From Chitinophaga sp. E66 (lineage in GTDB: Bacteria; Bacteroidota; Bacteroidia; Chitinophagales; Chitinophagaceae): 64,000 nt of DNA. The stretch covers positions 1,984,001-2,048,000 of the forward strand of contig CP079103.1 of NCBI GenBank assembly GCA_019285755.1, in the 5' to 3' direction. The position numbers were made by a program, and so were the translations under genes. A model generated the notes under the pieces. It ran no database searches. It was not told where the DNA came from and saw only the letters and a program-made list of their open reading frames with translations. Position 1 is the stretch's first letter, and each line of letters begins with the position of its first letter. Shown piece after piece: positions 53,835 through 61,887 of the stretch.

Positions 53835-55094
53835 GACCGGAACCAGGATTTGTTTTGACGAATGATGCCGGTAACGCTGCCTTTCGCGGGCTTGCCGAGG
53901 AAGGGCGTATTGCGGCTTTTGGACTGGAAGCGGTCATCGCTCAGGGTATATTCTGCCTCCGGTTCGAAGATGGTGAGGTTTGCCGGCGTTCCTTCCGCGA
54001 TGGTGATCTCAGGTTGACCGAAGATGCGGCGCGGGTTATCGGACAGCAGCTGAGCCAGCCTGGAGGGTTCCAGTTCGGGAGTGCGGCGCGCAGTGCGGAG
54101 AATGCGGTTTCCAGGCCGATCATACCGGGCTTGGCGTATTCGAATTCTACCTGCTTGGCATCCCAGTCCTGTGGCTGGTGATGCGTGGCGATGCAGTCCA
54201 CCGTGCCATCGAGCACTGCGGCGCGGAGGGCGTCAACGTCATCCTGGGAGCGGAGGGGAGGGTTGACTTTCAGGAAGCTGTCGTACGAAGCCATATCGGC
54301 ATCGGTGAACAGCAGGTGATATGGCGTTACGGAGCAGGTGACCTGGAGCCCGCGGGATTTGGCGGCTTTGATAAGCTCGATGGATCCGCGGGTGCTCACG
54401 GCGGTAACATGGAGGCGTGACTGGGTATAATCGAGGAGGTCGAGGTCGCGTTTAAGCATGATCTCTTCGGCGATGGCGGGTTTGCCGGGCATGCCGAGGC
54501 GGGTGGAGTGTACACCTTCGTGCATAAGGCCGTGGCCTGAGATGCTATGATCGTCCGGGATCTGTATCACGGTGCCGTCGAAGGCTTTAACATACTGGAG
54601 GGCTTTAAGGAGAAGGCCGGACGACTGCACAGGTTTGAGCCCGTCTGAGAAGGCAACGGCGCCGGCGGCTCTCATCTCGTACATTTCAGAAAGGGAGGCT
54701 CCTTCCAGCTTTTTGGTAATGGCGCCGATGGGCAGTATTTCGGTCACCGTATGGCGGGCCGTACTGAGGGCAGAGGCGATCATCGATTTGTTGTCGATCG
54801 CGGGCTGGGTATTCGGTACGATCATTACGGCCGTAAAACCGCCTGCCGCTGCGGCGAGGGCGCCGGATTGGAGGTCTTCCTTATATTCCTGCCCCGGATC
54901 ACAAAAATGGGCAAACACATCCATCCAACCGCCAGAAACGTGCAGGTTGCTGCCGCTGATAACGGTGGCATTGCCCGGTGCAATTTCTGCGGCAATGGAA
55001 GTGATAACGCCATTGTCGATCAGTACATCTTTTGTTGCCCGTTAAAGGGCGATTGTTCAGAAACGATAGTCGCGCTTTTCAGTAAAATTTGCAT
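53831..55094 (-). CDS. Dihydroorotase homologue lacking metal ligands (frameshifted)
   Basis: About 421 residues with the overall dihydroorotase/amidohydrolase fold: [30 protein letters not shown] in two parts, [61 protein letters not shown] and [18 protein letters not shown]. In active enzymes the first motif is HxHxR and the last metal-site motif is ATDHAPH. Here they read FAHFC and ATHHQPQ, so a His ligand, the substrate Arg and the catalytic Asp are missing. It may be a non-catalytic (pseudo) dihydroorotase, such as those that scaffold aspartate transcarbamoylase. It is the first gene of an operon with DUF4199 and two glycosyltransferases. Breaks lie near 55030 and 54065. Confidence 0.8.
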
Positions 55095-55195
55095 CTTTTG
55101 ATTTTATCCCGTGCAAATGTACGGATAAATGTGGTCGGATGTATAGCAGGCGGGAAGCGGTTGTCAACAGTTTTTTGACAAAAATACCAGATTTA

Positions 55196-55226
55196 TTTGC
55201 GGAAATGAAAACATTCGTTACTTTTG
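55196..55226 (+). promoter_or_regulatory. Promoter of tRNA-Pro copy 1
   Basis: Perfect TTTG (55196-55199), 19-bp spacer and perfect TACTTTTG (55219-55226): the best match to the Bacteroidota consensus in the window. The tRNA begins 33 bp downstream. Confidence 0.8.
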
Positions 55227-55258
55227 CATCCCGTCACAAACAAACGGTACCGGAAGTT

Positions 55259-55332
55259 CGGGACGTAGCGCAGCCCGGTAGCGCACTTGCATGGGGTGCA
55301 AGGGGTCGCTAGTTCGAATCTAGTCGTCCCGA
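55259..55332 (+). tRNA. tRNA-Pro(GGG), copy 1
   Basis: A complete cloverleaf of 74 nt without CCA: acceptor CGGGACG / CGTCCCG, D-arm GCGC...GCGC, anticodon arm CTTGC-ATGGGGT-GCAAG (anticodon GGG), T-arm CTAGT-TCGAATC-TAG with TTCGAAT, and discriminator A. The starting C is typical of tRNA-Pro. An identical gene lies at 61518-61591. Confidence 0.95.
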
Positions 55333-55341
55333 CACTGAAAA

Positions 55342-55371
55342 AGGTCATCAGGTAAAACTGATGGCCTTTTT
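55342..55371 (+). terminator. Intrinsic terminator after tRNA-Pro copy 1
   Basis: AGGTCATCAG (55342-55351) / CTGATGGCCT (55358-55367) with a T5 tail. Confidence 0.8.
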
Positions 55372-55495
55372 GATTTAATCCGGACGTAATGGCGATAGCT
55401 GTGGGCCGATCTGCGACTCCTGATCACGGATCAAGTTGAAAAGTTGGGGAAGTATTAAAAAGTCGTTGTTTTACATGCTATATTGAAAGATTTCC

Positions 55496-55831
55496 GTGGA
55501 CCAGACTTATAAACAACTCATCGAACTTCTACTGCCGGCCGGCATACTCGAATATTTTGACCTGATCAAAACTACTCAATCGCCCAATGGGCTTCATATT
55601 TATCTGGAAGAACGCAACGAGGCCCCAGAGGAATACAAAGATGTCAAACTGCATTCTAAGGGCCTGCTTGACGAGATCAGGGTGCAGGATTTTCCTATCC
55701 GGGGCCAAAAGGTGACCCTTGTCATCAAACGGCGGCGCTGGGAGATTGTAGAAACTGGTCAAATCATCAGTAGAGACTGGAATCTGGTCGCCGACGGAAC
55801 TCGAATTACCCAAGAGTTCGGTCTTTTTTAA
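55496..55831 (+). CDS. ISAon1-family transposase, N-terminal ORF
   Basis: A 111-residue product (MDQTYKQLIELLLPAGILEYF, LHIYLEERNEAPEEY, GLLDEIRVQDFPIRGQKVTL, KRRRWEIVETGQ) that matches the separate N-terminal region of ISAon1-type transposases. It ends GTRITQEFGLF with TAA inside TTTTTTAAAG. The run may be one T short: with a further T the frame would end FLKKAFR, overlapping the second ORF as expected for programmed frameshifting. As read, this ORF and the next are in the same frame, separated only by this stop. Confidence 0.75.
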   Translation: MDQTYKQLIELLLPAGILEYFDLIKTTQSPNGLHIYLEERNEAPEEYKDVKLHSKGLLDEIRVQDFPIRGQKVTLVIKRRRWEIVETGQIISRDWNLVADGTRITQEFGLF

Positions 55832-55846
55832 AGAAGGCATTTAGAT

Positions 55847-56824
55847 AACAGTCCCATTAGCCCGGTCCAGCTGGGACAGCTTTTCCACGTTGACGGTAAA
55901 CAGCTCCAACAACAATACAAGCACCATCTTAGCGACTTTCCTGTTTGGGAACAGAAGGAACATGCTGAGCACTGGATGCTATTTGAGCAGAATATCAGCC
56001 CTTATTTGAGCATTGATGAGACAGCCTTCTCCAGCGGAGAGTTGTATACGATTGTGACCAATAAGCTGGCTAAAGGTCGCAAAGGTTCTATCGTAGCGAT
56101 GATAAAGGGGACTCAGGCTGATTACCTGGTAGATATCTTGAAGAAGATACCTAAACGCGTCCGTAATACTGTGCAGGAGGTGACGCTGGATATGTCCGGC
56201 AGTTTGAATCTGGCCGTCAAAAGATGTTTCCCTAACGCCCATCGTGTAACCGATCGTTTCCATGTGCAGCAACTGGCGTTTGATGCTGTACAGGAGACCC
56301 GGATCCATTACCGGTGGGAAGCACTCGAGCAGGAGAACCTGGCCTACGAGCAGGCTCGTAAACTACAACAGGCTTACCATCCAGAGGTTTTGCCTAATGG
56401 GGACACACTTAAACAGTTGCTGGCTCGCAGCCGGTATTTGCTTTTCAAACACCATCGGCTCTGGACCAGAGAGCAACAACAGAGAGGCGAACTTCTTTTT
56501 AGCCGCTACCCCGTTATTCAAAAGGCGTATCAGTTGTCTTTGCGGCTGGGAGAGGTCTACCGGGTGTCTACCTGTAAAGAGCAGGCATTTAAGAAGCTGG
56601 CTTTATGGTATAATGACGTGGAAGAAGCGGGACTTGCGTCCTTCAGAACCCTTGCCAGGACGATAAAGAACCATTATCTGGGCATACTTAACTTCTTCAA
56701 TAATAGAGCAACCAATGCGGCCGCTGAATCATTCAATGCGAAGGTCAAAGCGTTTAGGAATAGCATGAGAGGGGTGAGAGATATTCAATTCTTCCTATTC
56801 AGGCTGGCGAAGTTGTATGCCTAA
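55847..56824 (+). CDS. ISAon1/ISL3-family transposase, catalytic ORF
   Basis: The open frame begins right after the stop of the first ORF. Residues typical of the family start at DNSPISPVQLGQLFHVDGKQL (about 55850), with no ATG until 55976, which suggests expression as a fusion by frameshifting or readthrough. The DDE domain shows the first Asp in LSIDETAFSSGELYTI, the second in EVTLDMSGSLNLAVKRCFP, then DRFHVQQLAFDAVQE and the Glu region NNRATNAAAESFNAKVKAFR. The end HFLFRLAKLY-like (FFLFRLAKLYA) is canonical. The catalytic frame itself is uninterrupted, so the element could be active. Confidence 0.85.
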   Translation, partial: NSPISPVQLGQLFHVDGKQLQQQYKHHLSDFPVWEQKEHAEHWMLFEQNISPYLSIDETAFSSGELYTIVTNKLAKGRKGSIVAMIKGTQADYLVDILKKIPKRVRNTVQEVTLDMSGSLNLAVKRCFPNAHRVTDRFHVQQLAFDAVQETRIHYRWEALEQENLAYEQARKLQQAYHPEVLPNGDTLKQLLARSRYLLFKHHRLWTREQQQRGELLFSRYPVIQKAYQLSLRLGEVYRVSTCKEQAFKKLALWYNDVEEAGLASFRTLARTIKNHYLGILNFFNNRATNAAAESFNAKVKAFRNSMRGVRDIQFFLFRLAKLYA

Positions 56825-56858
56825 ACTTAGAATCCCCAGAATTTGACTTGATCCCTGA

Positions 56859-57728
56859 TCACCGCAACTTCCGGTACTCCAGCCGGATCTGCGTCTCCGC
56901 GAATGTCTCCGGCGAAGGGATCAACATATTTATAGGATGCCCAAGCGTGTCGTAGGTTAGTATCCTGCGGGCTGCTTCGTTATTGTTTCTCTCGCGTACG
57001 AGGTAATTGTTCTTATCCGCCAGCGGCCGCACAATATCCATAGAAGGTAAAGGAAATACCATTGTAGGCTGCGGGAGATTGAAACACTCGCTTGCATTGG
57101 GCTTATCGTCATATACGACATGGTAATCTTCCGGGTGCCGGCCCAGTGATGTAAAGGCGATATATTGGAAGTTACCGTTTCGGTAAGCGTAAAAGCTCGT
57201 ATCAACACCGGACCCGTCGGGATAAGGCAATATCCGGAATACGCCGGAGTCGACGTAGCGAAAAGTCATCCGGCCGTTAAACGCCAATGTATCGGCATGC
57301 GGGTTGTTCCAACGCGTCCAGAGCTCATATTGATCGATGAGCGTTGCGGCGCCCTGGTAAAAGAACCGGTAGGAGCTCATCTGTTTTTGTTGGTGAAGGT
57401 CGTGGAAATCGACCTGCTTCACCCTGCCAAGGTTATCATAATACAAAGTGTCGTAACTATCGTAAGTGAGCTGGTTGGTATCTCCTGAGAAATTACTGGA
57501 ATACCGCCTGCGGGCCACGGGTTTATTTTGACCGTTGTACAAATATTCATCGACATACTTTTCATGCATTTCGTACGTCAGATCTTCTCCTTCCGTAGAC
57601 CATGATTCTATCCGGATCGTCTTTACAAGAAGGGCTTTGGGAGCTTCTGGCGGTAACGGCATATGCGGGTCTTTGAAGCAGGCCTGCAGCAGCAGTAATA
57701 TGGCTGCGTAGTAATAAGGTTTTTTCAT
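56859..57728 (-). CDS. Lipoprotein of unknown function, 3' end at the IS boundary
   Basis: A 289-residue protein with a lipoprotein signal (MKKPYYYAAILLLLQACFKD, lipobox LQAC). It carries RHS/YD-like short segments (YDSYDTLYYDNLGRVKQVDFHD, ILTYDTLGHPINMLIPS), as seen in exported Bacteroidota proteins. The frame is intact. The stop codon TGA (56859-56861) is the terminal TGA of the IS right repeat, so the C-terminus (EYRKLR) may be truncated; the loss, if any, seems small. No function can be assigned. Confidence 0.65.
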   Translation of the reverse strand: MKKPYYYAAILLLLQACFKDPHMPLPPEAPKALLVKTIRIESWSTEGEDLTYEMHEKYVDEYLYNGQNKPVARRRYSSNFSGDTNQLTYDSYDTLYYDNLGRVKQVDFHDLHQQKQMSSYRFFYQGAATLIDQYELWTRWNNPHADTLAFNGRMTFRYVDSGVFRILPYPDGSGVDTSFYAYRNGNFQYIAFTSLGRHPEDYHVVYDDKPNASECFNLPQPTMVFPLPSMDIVRPLADKNNYLVRERNNNEAARRILTYDTLGHPINMLIPSPETFAETQIRLEYRKLR

Positions 57729-57976
57729 CGTGATTGCGTGGAGTTTTAGTTGATGGTTCGCCCGGGGCTGTGCAGCTGAATTCGTCGCCCAAACAAAAGT
57801 AGCGTAAAGTAAAAAGCAGGGAATTACTTATTCCAGTAGACTTTTGCCGGAAGAAAAAGCCTCCGTTACCGGGAGCCCTGGCATCAGCAGGCAGTTTTAG
57901 GGAGAAGTGACTGCTCCGGTATGATTTTTTACGTAACTTCCATTGTTGTTTAACGTCGCTAATAAAAACTTCTTCC

Positions 57977-58980
57977 ATGGGCATCTTCGATTTTATTAAA
58001 AATGAGTTTATTGAAGTCATCGACTGGGTAGATGACTCTTCCGATACCGTGATTTATAAATTCCATGACAAAGGCAATAAAATAATGAACGGCGCACAGC
58101 TGACCGTACGGGAATCACAGGCGGCCGTGTTGATGAACGAAGGGGAGTTCGGGGATGTTTACCAGCCAGGGAGGCATGAATTATCGACCAGCAACATGCC
58201 CGTTACCACCACCCTGAAGTCTTGGAAGTACCTGTTCGATTCTCCCTTTAAAGTAGATGTATACTTCGTCAATACCCGGCAGTTCACCAACCTGAAATGG
58301 GGAACTTCCAACCCGGTGATCGTCCGCGATCCGGAGTTTAAACAGGTACGACTGCGCTCTTTCGGGAGTTATACCATGCGGGTGACCGATCCGAAGAAGT
58401 TTATCAAAGAATTCGCGGGTACCCATCCCTGGGTACGAATTGATGCCGTGAGCGAGCAATTGCGCAACGTGATCGTGAGCAAGCTGGCGGAAGGACTGGC
58501 GGAAGCCGGCGTGTCCGTACTGGACCTCGCGGCTAACTTTACCGAGATCGGCGATAAACTGAAGCCGGTCTTCCAGCAGGAGTTCGATACCTGGGGATCG
58601 AACTGGGGCAGTTCTATATCGAAAACGTAACCCTGCCGGAAGAAGTGGAGAAAATGCTGGATAAGACGACGCAGCTGAATATAATGGCCGACAAGCTGAA
58701 CCAGTTCAACCAGATGCAGGGCGGTATTGCGCTGGAGAACCTGTCTAACAACCCCGGCGCGGCCGGAATGACGGGCATGGGCGCAGGCGTGATACTGACC
58801 AATATGCTGCAACAGCAACAGCAGCAGCCGGCAGCGCCGCAGCAGGCGCCGGTTACGGATGGCGCCGATAAGCAGAAACTGCTCGACTTATTGAAGCAGC
58901 TGGGTGAACTGAAAGCCCAGGGCATCATTACCGAAGAAGAATTCAACCAGAAAAAGGCGGAAATACTCGCTAAACTATAA
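57977..58980 (+). CDS. YdjI-like SPFH (virion-core-like) protein with SHOCT tail (one frameshift)
   Basis: About 335 residues. The start MGIFDFIKNEFIEVIDW and the body (LTVRESQAAVLMNEGEFGDVYQPGRHEL, NPVIVRDPEFKQVRLRSFGSYTMRV, VSEQLRNVIVSKLAEGLAEAG) match the SPFH/band-7 family called virion core protein (B. subtilis YdjI type). After a frameshift near 58604 come a helical segment, a Gly/Gln-rich linker (LQQQQQQPAAPQQ) and a C-terminal SHOCT-like helix pair (LLDLLKQLGELKAQGIITEEEFNQKKAEIL in parts). In Bacillus, YdjGHI form a membrane scaffold that recruits a PspA-like protein. The downstream zinc-ribbon gene supports the same kind of complex here. Confidence 0.8.
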
Positions 58981-59008
58981 CCCTTACCGGCACATCGTGC
59001 CGCTTCTC

Positions 59009-60099
59009 ATGGAACCTACTACCGCCAACGCTCCCTTATTACTTTTTCCCTGCCCGGGATGTAATGCGCAATTGTCGTTCAGCCCGAAGCTGCAACAGCT
59101 CGTCTGTGAGCATTGCGGCACGCGGGTGGAAATCGACAAGTCGAAGGATCATATCCGGGAACACAACCTGCGCCAGCAATTGCAGACCGGCAGCGATGCG
59201 TCTGTCACTGTGGAGCAGCGCGTTTATAAATGCAACCGTTGCGGATCGCAGTCGGTTTTTATGTCGGAGACGCCCACCTTTACCTGTAGCTTCTGCAATT
59301 ATGAGGCGGTGAACCCCGAAGCATATAAAACGAGGGTCATACAGCCTTCGGGCATCGTTCCTTTTAAAGTTGACAAGCAGCATTCGCTCGATATCTTTAA
59401 AACCTGGATCGGCAAGGGCTGGTGGGCGCCGGGAGACCTGAAAGAGATCGCCCGGCACGACGCGCTGCATGGCATTTACCTTCCATTCTGGACCTACGAC
59501 GCCCAGACGCATAGCAAATGGAGCGGCTACGGGGGCGGTACTATTACGAAACGGAATACTATACCGACGGCAACGGCAAGCGCCAGAGCCGCACCGTACG
59601 CCATACGGAATGGATCTACCGGAGCGGCACCTTCGATCATTTTTTCGATGATATACTGATAGGAGGGGCTACTGAACTGTCGCAGGACGAATACGAAAGC
59701 GTCTTCCCTTATCAGCTGGATGAACTGGTGAATTTCGAAGCCCAATATCTTTCTGGCTGGCAGGCAGACGTGTACGATATTGCCGTACATGAAGGCTATA
59801 GTAAAGCGGAAGGGATCATGCGCGAATTCATCGAAAATGCCTGCGCCGACCAATGCCGCATCGATACCTACAAAGATCTGGATGTAACCACTTCCCATTC
59901 CGATCAGACCTACAAGCACATCCTGTTGCCCATCTGGCTATGTACCTATGTGTATAAAAAGAAGACCTACCATTTCCTGGTGAACGGGCAAACCGGCAAG
60001 GTGCATGGGAAGAAGCCGGTTTCGGCGGGGAAGGTGGTGATGGTCGTGTTGATCGTATTGGCGATCGTATTGATGTTCGTCTTGCTGGGGCAGCAGTAG
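59009..60099 (+). CDS. YdjG-like zinc-ribbon membrane protein (one frameshift)
   Basis: About 364 residues. Two zinc ribbons at the N-terminus (CPGC...CEHC; CNRC...CSFC, residues about 14-95) precede an alpha/beta domain (GIVPFKVDKQHSLDIFKTWIGKGWWAPGDLKE, HGIYLPFWTYDAQT). A beta-rich region follows after the frameshift near 59538 (RHTEWIYRSGTFDHFFDDIL), and a single C-terminal membrane helix (VVMVVLIVLAIVLMFVLLG). The architecture is that of TFIIB-type zinc-ribbon proteins such as B. subtilis YdjG. It is encoded 28 bp after the SPFH gene and probably forms a membrane complex with it. The start is ATG 59009. Confidence 0.78.
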
Positions 60100-60107
60100 G
60101 GGCGCTG

Positions 60108-61379
60108 TCAGGCTTTAGCCTGGCGGATTGCCGGACGGCGTAAGAGCCGCCCGAACAGGAGCTGCAGGTAAAACCTTGGGTTGGCCAGTTTCTTACGAAG
60201 GTCTACTTCCTGGAACATACAGGTCATCAGGTCTTGCAGTTCTTTATTGCCCGCAGTTAATTTCATCAACATATTCAGTAGCCAGGGTACCGGATGAGCT
60301 TTTGCAGCCTTGTGCTCATGGCCAGCTCCGGACCTAATACGCGCGCGATGTTCGCGTCATAGGCAGACATGGCGGCGGCGCTGTAGTCGTTAGCGGCAAT
60401 ACAGGCCGCGGCTTGCTGCGCTGCCATCCTCGCTGAATACATGGCATTGCCGATGCCTTCTCCCGTAAAGGGATCGATGAGGAAGCCGGCATCTCCCACC
60501 AACATGTATCTTTCTCCGGATAGTCGCCTGATCTTGCTACCCAGTGGGAGGCCGTAGCCATCTATGCTTCCCTGCAGCATGGCGTCTTTGAACCGTTCCC
60601 GGAGCACCGGGTCGGTAGCTACGGCGTCTAGAAGCATTTGTTTCAGGTTGACTTTCTTTTTCCGCGCTACCTTGCTGAGCATACCCACGCCTACGTTGGC
60701 TTCGCCATTGGGCAGGGGGAATATCCAGAAATAGCCGGGCAGTATGTTTTTAAGGAAATGCAGCTCGATGAGGTTATCGGGGTGCATGCCTTTGATGCCG
60801 CTATAATATGCGCGGATGCCGGCGACGAAGTGCGCCGGTTCCATGTGGATGTTGGCTACGTCTTTCGTGAAACCTGAGTGCGCTCCGTTGGCTGCGATGA
60901 CCAGTTGCGTCCTGATCTGAAGGGAGCCGGTGGCGTCAGCGAGCAGGTAGCCATCTGGTAATAGTTCGTATTTCGTGATGGATTTACCTTCGATGAGTGT
61001 CACCTGCGGGCATCTTCTCAGTTCTTCCACCAGGAAATTATCGAAATGGAGGCGTTTGCAGACAAATCCCTGGGTTCTCCGGGAAGTTTTTGATATCCGG
61101 GTTTGTAGGGGATGTTCATGCTCATGCGGTTGGCGGCCACGAAGGTGACGCCCCAGCTGTCTTCCTTGAAGGCGTATTGCTGCAATCTTTCGGCTATGCC
61201 GGGATTTATCCGTGAGAGGAGGGTCAATACCTTTCCGCTGAGCCCGTCGCCGCAGACTTTGTCGCGGGGAAAACAGCTTTATCTACGACGATACAGGGGA
61301 TGCCCATGTAAGCGAGCTGGAGGGCGGCGGTAGCGCCGGCGGGGCCTGCGCCGATGATGCAGATATTGGTTTCGGGCAT
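60108..61379 (-). CDS. Geranylgeranyl-reductase-family FAD oxidoreductase (frameshifted)
   Basis: About 424 residues. FAD-binding Rossmann motif at the N-terminus (NICIIGAGPAGATAALQLA, then VVDKAVFPRDKVCGDGLSG), a middle domain with VIAANGAHSGF, YFWIFPLPNGEANVGVGM, the second FAD motif (YMLVGDAGFLIDPFTGEGIGNAMYSARMAA in parts) and a C-terminal helical segment ending LLRRPAIRQAKA. The family reduces isoprenoid chains or related lipids; the substrate is unknown. The frame breaks near 61267, 61063 and 60287. It converges with the zinc-ribbon gene (8-bp gap). Confidence 0.88.
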
Positions 61380-61456
61380 AGGGTGCAATGTAATGAAATG
61401 TGGAACAACGGTAAGGGGTGATTTTTAGCTTTTTATGCCGCAAGTTCATATACGGG

Positions 61457-61487
61457 TTTGTTTATTCTAAACAATTTACTAGTTTCG
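61457..61487 (+). promoter_or_regulatory. Promoter of tRNA-Pro copy 2
   Basis: TTTG (61457-61460), 19 bp, TAGTTTCG (61480-61487, one mismatch to TAnnTTTG). The spacing and leader length match copy 1. Confidence 0.55.
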
Positions 61488-61517
61488 CGTCCCGTCTTGA
61501 CCGACGTACCGGAAGTT

Positions 61518-61591
61518 CGGGACGTAGCGCAGCCCGGTAGCGCACTTGCATGGGGTGCAAGGGGTCGCTAGTTCGAATCTAGTCGTCCCGA
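61518..61591 (+). tRNA. tRNA-Pro(GGG), copy 2
   Basis: Identical over all 74 nt to the gene at 55259, with the preceding GTACCGGAAGTT also shared. The promoter and terminator sequences differ. A tyrosine integrase gene follows in the same direction, so the 3' half of this tRNA is the probable attachment site of an integrative element. Confidence 0.95.
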
Positions 61592-61613
61592 CGAACTTGG
61601 AATTATCCAGTAT

Positions 61614-61649
61614 AAAAAGCCTGTAAAACGTATGTTTTACGGGCTTTTT
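61614..61649 (+). terminator. Intrinsic terminator after tRNA-Pro copy 2
   Basis: AAAAAGCCTGTAAAAC / GTTTTACGGGCTTTTT with one mismatch, followed by G and more T. Confidence 0.8.
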
Positions 61650-61693
61650 GCTTTTAACACCTACCAAATACTACCAATTTCAGTCAATCTGTC

Positions 61694-61738
61694 CATGAGT
61701 ATTCCCATGAGTAAAAATCTTTCAGAAATTTACTCATG
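61694..61738. repeat. CATGAGTA repeats, possible integrase binding sites
   Basis: CATGAGTA occurs at 61694-61701, CATGAGTAAA at 61706-61715 and its perfect inverse TTTACTCATG at 61729-61738. The cluster lies between the tRNA-Pro 3' end and the integrase gene, where arm-type sites of tyrosine integrases are usually found. The rest of 61650-61887 shows no gene. Confidence 0.45.
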
Positions 61739-61887
61739 AAATTCTCTGCAATGTTTTGATAACCAAACCATAATGTCATTTATTTTGATGCATTTTGTTC
61801 GGTTTTGAAATGTTGGTTTACAGCCTCAATAGACCAGAACGCGAGAATCGAATCAATTCATTCGAAAACCAATTAAAATCTATTATT

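Larger units (their letters stand above)
55421..56861 (+). mobile_element. ISAon1-like (ISL3-type) insertion sequence
   Basis: Imperfect terminal inverted repeats TGATCAcGGATCAAGT (from 55421) and, on the other strand, TGATCAgGGATCAAGT (from 56861 inward) bound an element of about 1.44 kb. It carries an N-terminal-region ORF and a DDE transposase ORF in the same direction. No target-site duplication is obvious by eye. The element lies between a tRNA-Pro gene and a lipoprotein gene whose stop codon TGA is formed by the first bases of the right repeat. Confidence 0.8.

Noticed and set aside
55333..61517. Segment between the two tRNA-Pro genes as one integrated island
   Set aside because: It carries no integrase, both tRNAs are complete with their own promoters, and the genes look chromosomal. 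The integrase lies to the right of the second tRNA.
61479..61667. Minus-strand open frame across tRNA-Pro copy 2 (contains TTRFELATPCTPCKCA)
   Set aside because: This peptide is the translation of the tRNA gene on the wrong strand and is a well-known spurious annotation.
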